Part shown: positions 1 to 13,100 of the stretch, one piece after another
Position numbering within the stretch: position 1 is the first letter of the stretch
How the letters are laid out: the number at the start of each line of letters is the position of its first letter
Origin: Edolisoma coerulescens
Taxonomy: Eukaryota; Chordata; Aves; Passeriformes; Campephagidae
Assembly (NCBI GenBank): GCA_013397115.1
Contig: VWZW01007169.1
Coordinates: forward strand, 583,271 to 647,270
Direction: 5' to 3'
Length of the DNA: 64,000 nt
The notes under the pieces: generated by a model
Told to the model about the DNA's origin: nothing
Seen by the model: only the letters and a program-made list of their open reading frames with translations
Databases searched by the model: none
Made by a program: the position numbers and the translations under genes

Positions 1-989
1 ACTGTAAAACAGAGGTTAGAGGACTCCTGATGCCCATCCTTTGGATGCTCCCTGAAAAGCATTCCAGAGGTGAAACAGCCTTTGAACACTATTGGAAGAT
101 TTTGGTGTGTATATGAAGCCACTGAAGCCTCTCATGAAACTACAATGCAAATACAAAAAGAAAAGATAAATGCCCATATTTTCTTCTAGGATTGCATCAA
201 AACATGACTGATGCTGTTGTCAGAGTGATCTACTAAGAAAAACTTTCAAATTAAATGAAACTGTGAGAACAGTTCTTACTTTCCATCACTCACAGGACAT
301 ATTCTTAAATTAGAATAAGGTCTCATCATGCTGTTTGGCATTATCTCATAATGCATTTCAGCCTCTCCAACACCTTCAACCAGTTACTAACCACACTCTT
401 TTTTTAAAATAAAAAAAGATTGGGTATGATTGTTTCACAATCAAACAAGTCCCACCAAAATGGAGCCCCTTTGTGCATGCTATCCTTTGCTCTTCGTAGT
501 TTAAGAATCTAATGAGTCTCCAGTGGCCACCTCTTTGCTTTACAAACTTATCAGACTTGAACATCCTCAATACTTTGCAATTCCATTGTTATTATTCCTA
601 AATTTATATTTACAATAACAATAAATAAAGGATACAGCAGGGAGCAGAACACAGCCTTTGATTTCTGGGCAACAGGAAATTGCTCCAAGTGCTACTGCTA
701 CATGCATACTTCCAAAAGCCATGTTATTTTGTACTGCTCTGAGTATTCCTTTCTCAGTGCTTGGCAAAACCACACGTCCAGAGAACAATAGAGGCGGTTA
801 AAAAATGGCAACAGATTGCCCTGATGACTGCTGCCAGGAAAATGTCCAAACAAGAAACGTCTTACAGACACAGCATCACCACAAGATTATACAATGTCAC
901 ATACTTGTAGCACTCCCTCATTTCCAGTGGCTGTATGTTACACAACATTACATATAGCATTATTAAACAGGTCAAGCTCATTTCCATAC
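1..989 (-). other. TGFBR3 intron downstream of window exon 12 (partial)
   Basis: AT-rich intronic sequence running off the window edge. I looked on the minus strand for the transmembrane exon (a Gly/Ala/Ile-rich helix followed by WYIY) and found nothing like it. No repeat family was recognised. Confidence 0.8.
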
Positions 990-1110
990 CTTCTTGTTTT
1001 CCTTCGTGTGTTATCACAACAAGGGGCTTGGTAAAGGTTTTCTTGTTGTGCATCATGGCCAGGATCATATCCACATTGAGAGAGGTGCAAGCTTCATCGG
1101 GAGGAATGCA
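990..1110 (-). CDS. TGFBR3: TGFBR3 window exon 12: membrane-proximal ectodomain
   Basis: 121 nt: 40 codons from phase 0 plus one base carried into a further exon. The acceptor is TGCACTGCAG and the donor GAAG|GTATGG. The product begins CIPPDEACTSLNVDM and continues NKKTFTKPLVVITHEGKQE, matching the end of the ZP-C domain and the start of the juxtamembrane segment, where betaglycan can be shed. Two cysteines are present. The next exon should encode the transmembrane helix; no matching sequence was seen between 1 and 989. Confidence 0.95.
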
Positions 1111-4100
1111 CTGCAGTGCAAAGAACAGAGTGTGAGGCCAGAGTCACCCATCTGCCAGGACAGCTGTGCAAGCTCCACAGTTGCCTCATAACCAGTTTTG
1201 CCCTACACGATTTACCAAAGAATGGGAACCTCCAAACAACCTTCTCTTTTGTAGCAATCAGATTACAATATTATCCAATATGGTTGCATGTCTTCAGAAA
1301 TTAAAGCTAACATTGTACTTTGGATATGGATAGAAAAGATAAACTCGAACCACTTGTGCAATAAAAAGCAATTTCTATTTGTAGCCACTTAATGAAATTT
1401 AAACAGAAACTGTAAATTATGTAGTCAACACACACAGTATAATAATGCTTATCCATGAAAATCCTGAGCCTAGAGATATCATGTTTATTACATCAATTCC
1501 ATAGAAAACCATTTATTACTGTCAGAGTTCAGATGAAAAAAATACTTTGTTTCCATCGAAATCAGAAGTTTTGATAACTATAATAGATTACTGACCTTTG
1601 GCAGTCCTTGAGTATCTTTGTCTTTATTTGTACACAAAGTCAACTCGCAGTGAAGAAAGAGCAGTGAGATGTTGAACATCGGTTTGAACACAAAGCTAAA
1701 TCTTTTTCTGTCCTTCTGTGCATGTGGTATTGGAAAATTCACTTTCTCAATACTGTAGAATTTAACAGATTCATCTTTAGGACAAATGTTTTCTATAATG
1801 GTATAGTCAGACATTCTATCTGGATTTGAAAACGGGGAAACAAAGCATGTTTGGATGGCAAAGCCCAAGGATCTGTCAGCTTTCGTCACAGACACCTGCA
1901 TTAAAGAGAGAGACAGTAAGATCTCAGAAATGACATTTATAGTTCACATTTCATTAATATTTTCAACAATTTTTAAAGCAGTTTTCTAGTGCCATTTCCA
2001 ATCTGAAATATTTTAAAGGCTTAATGTTAAGGGTAAACTGTCAAACCGAGAGACAGAAAATCTGTGGTTTCAAAACCAGCAGCTGTTTAATAGCATAATC
2101 ATGCATAAATACAGCAATCCCGTATCTTTCTGAAAGCAGATGAAAAACCCCACCCAGATAAGACACACAGTTAATGACTGTGATGGCCACCTGAGGTGGC
2201 ACTGCCTCCCTCAGACACACAGGCTATAACAGAGCTGTATGGAAATCAATCACTAATTCCATGGTTTTGTATCTGTTCAAAATTAAAACGAAAATAGAAA
2301 AAAAAAAAAAAAAAAAGCAACAGACACAACAGAGAATCCATCCCCAGCCAAGACAGGAATGCAAAGGCAGAGAGGAGGTCATGGTCTGACATGTGGGTGG
2401 CATTCCTGGACTGGAGGGGGTGAGGGAGCCTCCTAAAAAGCCACAATTTCTTGTGAAAGGATCCTTTTAGCTTATTGTAAGCTTGAAATTCATATTCTTT
2501 TATGAAAAATAATTAAGACTGAAAGCTTCCAATGCCCTGATGTTGCTCAGCTGGATTGGAATGCGGACAATAATTAGAAGAAAAAAAAAAAGGAATTTGT
2601 AACACATGAGGCATGTTGCTCTTAATAAACAACAGAAGCATTTTATCTAACCATTAACACTGCCCAATGAAACAGCTCCACAAGAAATCTTCTTAGAAGA
2701 AATGTGCTTTATATGCACACTTAATCCACATGTGCTGCGTGTATCTTTAAGGAAGAGCCTGCCAACTTGTGTGGTTTATGCAGTAATTTCTGGATGCTAG
2801 GAGTTTTGCAGCAAATAAAAGCATTTCTCTCTTTTTCTCTCCCTTATGTGAGCAGCAATCAAATAAGAGATGAAGGGATGTGCTGAAGCATCCAAGCAAG
2901 GAAGATTATCTTCTAAAAAGAACAGAAATAAGGATGGATGAACAAAAGTCAGCCTCAGATACTGACAGGAAACAAGCTGATGGTGTAAACTAATTAAAAA
3001 AGAGATTACGGAAAGTAGGACAGGCATACTACAGTTAATGAAATAAAAGGATGAATAATATCTCAAGGAAAGAAAAGAACCACAGGAGGAAGGTGGAAGA
3101 CTAAAATATGGTAAGAAAATGACAGCAGAAGAAAGAAAAAACCCCCAGAACCCAGAAGATTCAAACACAGAAAACTCCCTTACCAAACAAGGAAAAGGGA
3201 GATAAAGAATTTTAATCAAGTATGTATTTATCAAAACCCAAAAATGTTTTTCTTAATAACAAATGCAAAATAGAAACAAAAAAGGAAAAAAAAAAAATCA
3301 GTCTCAGCTTAAAAAAATGGAGTCACAGAAGTTCAAAACTGATATGTTTTCCACTGTACAAGAAGGAAAAACAGAAAAAAAAGGCTTCTGCCAGGACAGG
3401 TGACGAAGAAATCAGAACATCTGTCTGAATAAACAGCTCCAGAACCAGCCAAATCCAGCGGGCTCAGAGTCAAGGGGATTCATCCCAGATCAATGAAGGA
3501 AGTGGATGGTTTTAAGTGTCTGTTATAAAAATATTCTCAACTGAGTGTGACATACTTTATTTTTGCTTTAGCTGTCTTAAGTACTTTTCACTGGGTAGAG
3601 AACAAAGAAAAGACGAAACACACTGAAATCATGAAGAAAACTGCACCAATGTCAAATGGATCACTGTGCTTATCATGTGCAACATGGGCTCCCAAAGAGG
3701 AACTAACTTGAGCAAGAGAAACACGGCACAGCACTGCTCCTTTTTCCTTGGGGTCTGACAACCCCATGGCTCACACCTTGTGATTCGCTCGCCTAGAAAC
3801 TGGTGATACTTCTTCATTGCCAAAGCTGCATTTATTAATGTCTACCACTATTTGAAAATCCAAAATTCTGTTCACATAGCTATTGAAGTATTTAAAAATA
3901 CTGATTGTATTGGTTTGAAATTCCACAGATTTCATAAGCAACTCAGCAACATAGGGAAACATTATCATGTGCAAAATACACCTGAAGTCAAGGGCTGTTG
4001 ATTTTGTTTTAGTATTATTTATCTAAATCTGCTAGATCTCTTGTGTGGTAGCATTCAAAAGGATTATAACTGATGTTTTTAAGCAGATTGGAGAGAGACC

Positions 4101-7100
4101 AGAATCCGTATTAAGTGTGTAACCTGAGAACACTAGCATATGAAAGACACACATTTGTAATAATTTTTTGCATGTCTACATCTTTTGGATGAGGTTCAGA
4201 CATACAATAAAACGAACCCATCAGGACATGCCAGCTCAGAGCAAGAGCTCAGAAACCACCTTTAAGTTCCGTACAGAGAAGCACATATAGCAAGAATCAC
4301 CAATTTACCTTGTAAGTTAAATTTATCCATTTTGCAAGAATCCTTTGTGGTTTTTTACCCAAAATAGTGTCCTACTTCTTATCCTACAGTTTCTGTTCTC
4401 TGCAGCCACCACAGTGGCTTAACCCAACTGCCCAACAAAACCTTTCAACTGACAAGAACAGATTTGGCTCAGTTGCACAGCCTTGCAGAACACTCCTGTT
4501 AGTTTGAAAGTCTTTTTCAGTTTGTTACCTCTACATATACTGGCCCATTCTCGGCAACAGAGAAGAGTCCTTGGGAGGGAGCAAGGAACAAATCTGTTTT
4601 GTACAGCTCCATGTTGAAGGTCACATTGGCGATATGGGGTTCAGGAGGCCAGAAAATGCCTCTGTCATCCTCTGGCTGGTGCAGCGTGCAATTAAACTGA
4701 AATGAGAAAAAAAAATACAGTAACGAGTCAGGACTGGTAGGACAAATGTGGTGGGTACAATATAGGGCCACCCATATTCCACCTGCTTAGTGCAAATCTT
4801 CAACAGGGTCATACGAAACAGCAGTGAGAAGAAATGTGTTAAAAGACAAACGAACTTCTAGACAATGAATGTAATTTATGTGAAATGCCTATTAAAAAAG
4901 GTATTTCTTCATTGTCAGGTGCAAACCCGAGGATAACATACCGCTATTTCAGGCCAGCTTGAGAAAGCCACCTCTCCCTCATCAGCATCCCCTGGAAATC
5001 CATTATCACCCGATTCCATGTCATCATCTTCAAAGCCGCTGCCTTCAGCTGGTGATGACAGCTGAATGACAATCTGCACAAGAGGTATTGCAAACAAATT
5101 AGACTAGGTGATAACCAAGCACTCTTATGGTTATTATTTTCTTCTCTCTTCAGAACAATGCAAAGGCCAAAAGAAGAGCACCAGCTAAGCAAATGGTGAA
5201 AGCATGTCTTAAACAGCCTTGTGATGAGCGTGTAGGATATATAGTTTATATGTAAAGAATGCCCCTGAGTTTTTTTTTCCAGAATTCAGAGCCAGCAAAG
5301 AAAGACACCAGTCTGGGTGTTGGTGTCTGAACGAGCAGCCTAGCATTTCCGTTCTATTTCTGGTATTTCTATAGCCAACACTGAAAAAAGAAATGGCTTT
5401 CTAAAGTGATATTTTGCTACTTGCAGTTCTCCTTAGTGCACTCATAAAAAAAGCACTAAAAATGTTAGGGCCACTAAAGGATTTTCTCTTCTGTCATTAG
5501 CAATTTTTTTTTAGACATGTACACCCAAAACAATGATATTCCTTCTTCATGTCCCCCCTCTTTTTTTTTTCCTCACTGAATTTCCCCCTCCTTTTTTTTT
5601 CATCCTTTTCACATGTCTTCATTTCTTCACCTGGAAATTTCGGGTTTTGTTTTCCACTGTTCTGCATTCTGCTTCTGTATGCTTGCAGCTCCTCAGCTAG
5701 TTCCCTCCCTTCCAGGACTTTGTTTTCTTAGACATAGAGCAACTGCTAAAAAGTGACATATACACACCCTTTGACACTCCACTGCAGGGTGCCTGTTTTT
5801 TACGAGAAATGCTCCCAAATTCTGAACAATCCCATACATGATTGGGAGTTCAAGTGTGAAGCCAAGACTATTAAAAGACACGCTGGAGAAAGGAGAGGAG
5901 GTAAATAACCACTTTACTTTGGGCCATAACAGAATACAGGGACCATGAGAGTATTTAGCTCCAGACCCACGCTGTTCTGTCATTTGCTGATGATTCTGTC
6001 TTGGTTTGGGACTGTTCCTAAAGTTAGGTGCTACTGACTCCCCAGCATAGAACAGTTTTAACCAGGCAAGGTCAGATCAGATTGCCTGAGCTGTGTTTGG
6101 GTTGGACCACAGGCTTTGCATCATTTGCCAAAGTTACTTCTATGTACTGGAAAGCTCAGCAAGAGAAACGTGTCATTACTTTTGAACCCAGAATATCTTC
6201 ATTGTACTCTGGCTCATAAGCTGAGCCAGCCTGGAAGCAGTTGCTTACAACCTAACTGGGCTCCTTTGCATCATCACTCATATACTAGTACTCAAGAGTC
6301 ACTTCATTATGTATAGCAACTGATAAAAAATATAAATTCAAATTCTAAGAGAAAAGCATGCAAAAATAATGTCATTTCCTCACATTTTAAAAGCCTCTTT
6401 TCACACACAGTTTTAGAAGAAAAAAGTTTCACTTAATTCAGGATATGAATTAAAAGGTATTGCTTTGTGCAATTACAAAACTTCATTCCTATTTCTCTCT
6501 ACAGCAATGTAGTATTGCTTATGTGTGGATGCATCAAAGCTGCACAGGGAAAGCCAGTGCAACTTCTGAGACTGGTACAGATGGTCCCAAAGGGCAGCCA
6601 TGTTGTAAAATGTATTTAACTCCAACTCCTCCTTTTTCCTTTGGGATACTATCTGACCAGAGGAGCACACTGAATGTGCAGCCTTCGTACTTCCTTGAAT
6701 ACAGGGACTGTGGCTGCAACTAGGTTTGAGCTAGACAGGAAAAGATCAGGATGCCTCCTTTTTGCTAAGACTAAAGCTAACTACAATGGCTCCCTTGTCT
6801 GCTAAAATGTGCAGTACAGAAGGTGGATCCTCTTTGTAAAATACTCACAGAGTTAAAATAAACAATCTTGTTCAAGATATATGCTGTCCGAGTCCCACAT
6901 TTGTTCAGTGAAGATTCCAAGATGAAGTGGGTCCCATTCATCCTGGCTTTGCAGGAGTGGTCCAGCAGCGAGAGCTCTGTCCGGGTGTAGCCGCCAGCCT
7001 GGAACAAAGGCACTTTGTGAGGGGCTGAAGCACAATTGTGTTCAGCTCCTGCTTAAAGTGCAGTTCAGTCACTGTTCGTGACTGCTGACAGGAGGAAGTG

Positions 7101-10100
7101 AAGTTCATTATACTGACATCCAGGGAAGGTCACTCTCAAAATGCTGTTACACATGGCAGACAAGGAATAAATGCAACATGGGAAAAAAGGAAACAACAGG
7201 TTCATTATTAATCTGCTGATTAATAATGCTGACTCTGTTTGGTCTGAAATGAGCTAAAAATGCTGCCTGTATCAGGCTCTTTTCCACAATACAAATGGAC
7301 ACAAGCAACCTGTCACCTGGTAGATGGTAAAGATAGATCTATTTAGGTCTCACACTGCTACCAAAAGCAGCTTCTTTGTACTTTGGAAATTAAAAACTCA
7401 GACTGCTGGTTGAGTACAGTAATTTTTTTACAGAACCAACCATGCACACCGTCAATCAGAAATCCCTCTAAAAACCACCCGATGGTTGGGAAGAGAAAAC
7501 ATGATTCTGAATTATGGCAGTGAACATCTACAGTATAGTCTCCTCACCAAACTGTTTTTGGGAGGGGTTGTGTGGGGATGGCTGTAAAACTTAGAATGTT
7601 TATTATTAAAATGCAAATAAAACAGTCTGCCCAAAAAAGCCTCCCCAGTTTTGAGAATAAGATATTACACCAACCTGTAGAGAATCTTTTTCTACAGCTA
7701 CTGTCATGACTTTGTCATCACACTTTATTGACAGGGCCATATCAGCACTGCCCTGAACTTCTTCAGGTTCTTTATGTTTTGAGAGGGAATGCCCAAAATC
7801 ATGATTTATTAATGTATCTACTGAATGCCTGGATGGGAAGATTTCTTCTCCCACTGTGTCATGTCTTCCTCTGTTAATGTGAAATGGAAAAGTCAGGCCA
7901 TCAGTATTCTTTGGAGCTGGCAGTGGGTTAGCACCCAGCAATTCTGTCAGCTCTGGAGGAAGGGAATGGTCTTCTTCATCATTCATCTCTTCTGAAAAAG
8001 AAAAAACGGCAACAAATCCACATTAGTGTATTAGATATTTTTCCTAAAAAGTATCCAGAACTAGTAATTTTCATATAAAAAAAAATATTATCCATAAAGG
8101 GAGCTCCTGAAGGACATTAAAAGCTGCATCTTTTTACTTTTCAGGTAAGTAGCCACAACTCCTACAACTAAGGGTTTAGTTGCTACTGAGGCATCTAATC
8201 TTGGTTTACTTAGTCCCTGTCAGAAATCTTTCTCACCAAGAGCTGAAAATAAACTTTTGATGAGCAGACCTATTTTATGCAAAAGATCCACAGAGGTAAA
8301 AGAAACATCACATTCATCAAATATACTATTCTGGTGCTGCTGAAACAGCCTAAGTGGAAATCATTAGGTGAAATTCTTCCACTACCTGACCCATCAGAAA
8401 TTCAGTCACTACTGCTGTGAAACTACTTATCTAACCAGAGTGAAGCTAAGTAAGAGTTAAGTTTATAGTGAGTAAATGAGAACTATCTCTTGGCTTATAC
8501 ACATGACTGCTGAGGACAGAACCCATGAGAGTGCAATCGATAAAATTAATGTGAACATAAGCTGTATCAAAATTGTAAAACAACAGTTTTAGTGGTTGAA
8601 ACTCAGAATTAGTGAAAAAAACAGATGCAACTCTGCTAGCTTCAATGGACCCAGATAGCTTTACATCAGCAATTACTTTGGCCAAATACCCAAATTTTTT
8701 TTAATAGTTGTATTTATTCTGTTTGCTCAGACTTTTTTGGTAAGCCACTCATGTCTGTAAACAGTTTCAATGTTTATTTAATCGTCTCAAGGAAACACTA
8801 TGCTCACACTTTTGGAAAAAAACACAGTAAAAAAAATCAAAGCTGGATTTATTAACTAACAAGATATGCAGTTGCTGACATCCATTTCAGTGAACGCTGG
8901 GTATCATCAGCTATAAAGTCTTGTGTGTTGGATAAACTATAAACATTGAATTCCACAAAATTTCAGGAAATAACAAAACTTTCCTGGACTTTTCTAATCA
9001 AAAAGTCACAGATTATTATTTGCAACCATCATTCATAGATATTATCAGCATTCTTGACAATGAGCAGTAAAAGAAGTGCAACAGCCAAAAGCAAAGCTTC
9101 AAAACTGAGAAAACACCTTTCAAGTAATTGTATTCCTGGAAACACAAGATAAGTTTTTTCTATATGTTACAACTTACCTGTATCTTCAAGTTGCAGATGA
9201 AATCTGTTAGCAACAGGTGCTTTTGTGTAGGAAATAACTGGACTATAATTATGCTCATAAGCCCACTTGATCAAACTCTCATGCGATGAGGGAATGTCAG
9301 GTATTACTGATTTACTCATAGTCATGGATCGTTCTGTTTCTTTTCCAAAACCAATACTATTTGATGTCTGCAAATAAAGAAAAACTTTGTGACTTTCCAC
9401 TTAAGGATACTTACGATGGGATAGTGACACTGATTGAACCCTGTTCAATTCTGTTTTACTTTACTAAATAACAGCAAACTAAGGGCACCTGGGAAATAAA
9501 CCAAACCCTACCACCTTAGGCACATAACTGCTGCACAGATGGAAAAGAGCCCCCTGCTTCCTCTCAGGCTCTGCCTGGAGGACAATAAATCAAGGCAATC
9601 AGAAACTGTTAATCCCTAAACGAGACAAAGCCATATTTGCAGCCTTTTGTATAATGCCATACATTCTTCAAAACTGAGCTGAAATTACTGCTGAGGTGAG
9701 GTGAACTCAAGATGACAAATGAATTTTCAAATGTCCCCTTAATTTCTTGGATTAGAGCATTACTTGAGCTAGATACAGGAAAACCTTTGTTCAAATGAGT
9801 ATTACTGAAAAAGGCAAAAAGCACGCTCATGAAGTAGAGCTGATACCAGCTAATGCTGTAAGTCAGCTGGCACCAAGGACAGGCTGTGTCTGAATGAGCT
9901 TCACCCTAGAAATGCCATGTGCCTCCTCCAAACTGTTGAGTTTGTTAAACAGGATTGAACTAAATGCTTAATAGAGCAGTAAGTGAGAGCATGCACATTT
10001 ATGCATGGCCAGACTACTTAAAAAAACAACATGTATTTTCTGCACATGAAAAGATTTTAAAATTAATGAACAATACAAGTTTTACACAAATACATCAAAA

Positions 10101-13100
10101 CAGCAAACTCATAAATGCACATGCTGACCTTATGAATGCACATGCTGAATTATTATTAAATAAATGTGAGTCACGCATCCACTTAGTTTTCATTTTCCTG
10201 TAAACACTCTGTAAAATTTAAAATTTTCCTGCCCAAATGGCCAAGTCAAAGGAACATAACAAGTATCTCTCACTGTTAGAGGGGCAGTTCGAAAACATTC
10301 AGCAGTATTACAGAAACTTGCATTCAGCAGCTTGTCATCTTTAGCATGTATTCATTCACACCAAAGCTAAATACATATATATTTATTTTTACACTCACAA
10401 CATTACTATTATCACTATAACAATCACATCAATGGCTGCAGAACAAGCTGAACATAGACGCTGCAGGGAAGGCACAGTGACCCATTTTTCAACAATTCCT
10501 GCAATGTGATTGAAATGCACTTTCTAATGCAGCTGATAACCATGGAATGTTCTACAGACACTTTCATTCCCATGCTTGATTACCTTCTCCATCATATAGG
10601 CTGCATCTTCTTTTCATCCCCACTGGTTTTCCTCAATGTGAACAATCTTACATCTCTTTCACTCTAGAACACCAAAAGATTGACTAGAGAGATCTCTTTT
10701 AGACAGTGCTCATATGGACATGCTACACAGGTCACAGAGCTCAGATGCACTTCTCTACCTGACATCAGAATGAGTTTTTGAGCAAAGAAGTGAATAAAGC
10801 ATGTAGAGAGTCCTAATGGAATGGCATAGTGTACCTTCAGCTCCCTCTCTCATTTCTTCCTAAAGACCCACTTCTGCAGCCTTTAGACACTCGGAGTTTC
10901 ACAACTGAAGTTCAAGATAACTTTAAGTGCAGAGTGACTGGTTTGAGGATACTGTTACCAGTACAGGTATCAACACTCAGCAAACACCACTGAAGATTAG
11001 AAACAAAAACGGAGCAACAGGTATCCTAATTTTAGTGCCTTTACTACTCTTTGGGATCAACCAATCTTTGATCTTCCACAGATGCAAATCTGGACATGAC
11101 TGATCACGTATTTTCATATTTCCACACACCTTTGACTGGTAGGAGTTATGCTACCCCAACTTTGCTGCATCTCTTTACTTTTCTGTCATGAGGAGACAGC
11201 TGAACAAATATTATCTCAGAACTTTACTGTCCTAGCTGGCACCCGAGCATTTCCAGGGCTTGCTTACACCCCTCCACTCCACACTGAGCCTGTACATGTT
11301 CAGTCTTGCATTGCCTCACTGAAACAAAAGAACAAGGGCTTGCAGGAACAGACCTTCCTTCACTTGCCTGCCCTGCCAACACTTTCACACACAGTGACTG
11401 AAACCAGGCAATCTGTGCCCCCACCAACCTGCTCAGAACAGAGAGCATTTCAGAAAGGGGTGGGCAGTTGTTCTCAGGTAAACAACAGTCCCCCCAAGCT
11501 TCTGAAACCCTCACGGGCTTGTTTTGTGCATTGCACCTCTCTCACTCCTTGCCCCTCAACAAACTTATTTTCTTTCTGCAACTTCACTGCACAGCTCCCA
11601 GCTTTGCAGAGGGGCACCAGCTGCAAAGGAAGCAATGTGAACAGCAGTGTACAAGCACAGAACCACAAAAGCACTGCATGTAAGGACTGCCTGCACGCAG
11701 GAGTTAAACACAGCCTGGGAGGAAAGCACTGCACATACATCGTGTGCAATTAATTTACCTAAATGTTCCCATTTTACTTGGATTTGTGTCCATCCTCTTT
11801 CAGAGTTTCAAGAAACACAGCAAGCTGGGAGATGAGCTATATGACCTAAAACATCTTTTTCATTTTTTGTCTGTGAACTTAGACCTCAATAACTCAGTTC
11901 TGGGTTTGAGGCAGCTTAGCACTAACCTTTCCCTCTCAGCTTGCCAATCCCCTCAAGACAACTCTAATTCGTAGTGAGGGCAAGAAGTTAGGAAAATTGA
12001 AGTGCATGGAACTGCTTCAACTAATAAAAAGAACATTGTGAAACATTACCTAATTGCTTAGTAATGTTTTTATGCATTGTCTAAATTTGGGCTTGGAAAG
12101 GCCTTCAGCTTAATAGAGATATGAAGAGATCCTAAATGCTGGATTTGCAGGCTTTTTAATGACATGGAGGAGTTTAGTTCCCTCCCTTATCCCCTCTAAA
12201 TCAAGGAAAATGAACACATATTCAGAAAATTAAGCATCTATACAAATGAAGTAGTAAAGTAAATAGTTACTCACAAATCCTAACATGAATACAAAGTCTT
12301 TTAAATACTGATATTTCCATATACATTTTACGTACCATTTTCTCTTTTTGTTAATCTAAATAAAATGCTATGTTCTGGCACTCATTACAGAAACAATTTT
12401 TAATTATACTTTTTACTCATACTTTCAATAATTAATAAAGAAGAACTTTAAAAATAATAGCAGCCTCGCTTTTCTGAATTCAAGTGCAGCATTTTAGAAA
12501 TTTTTAAATCCTGTAGAAATCCTCTTGTGAAAATTGATTGTCCATAAAGTGATAGCTTCATGAGCATGAAATACAGTACTTGAGCTATCTCCTAGCATGG
12601 CATGAACTAAAGCACAATTCTCTGTCCTGTGAAAGTAGATCCATACATGCCCAAATATATAGTGGTGAATTTTATGTGATAACCCAGAATCAAACTTTGA
12701 AGTCAAGCACTGGTTTTTGTCCTTCTGCTTACAACAGCGGTAATCCTCAGCAACCAACCTTGATGCTTCTCTTTAAGGACTGACTATTTTGGACCTACGG
12801 AATGACCAGAACATTCTCTCCTGTCTCTAAGATAAATATCTCTCAGGGATCAAAAGGGAATTTCATCATCTTCCCTAGATAATTTTTCCATTCAATTTTC
12901 TGAGCAACACCAAAATATGCTTTCTTTTACTTCCCTTCACTCTCAAAAGCTACTATGAAATCCGGCTTGCCAATCTGTTTTCTTAGGAGATTTAGATCAA
13001 TCAGCCTTTGGATCCTGCCAGAATTTCCTCTGCACACATTAAAAGCAGAAAGCAACTAAGCAAAGTAAAATTCCTATAAATACAAAGAACTGGAGTTTGA

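Noticed and set aside
2797..3234. 145-codon minus-strand open frame
   Set aside because: It lies in a strongly pyrimidine-rich strand segment where stop triplets are depleted. The Phe/Ser/Leu-rich product reflects composition, not a protein family.
7606..7674. Extension of the coding frame past window exon 7
   Set aside because: The reading frame continues beyond the donor at 7674, but the family sequence stops at DSLQ and resumes at 6998, so the extension is intron.
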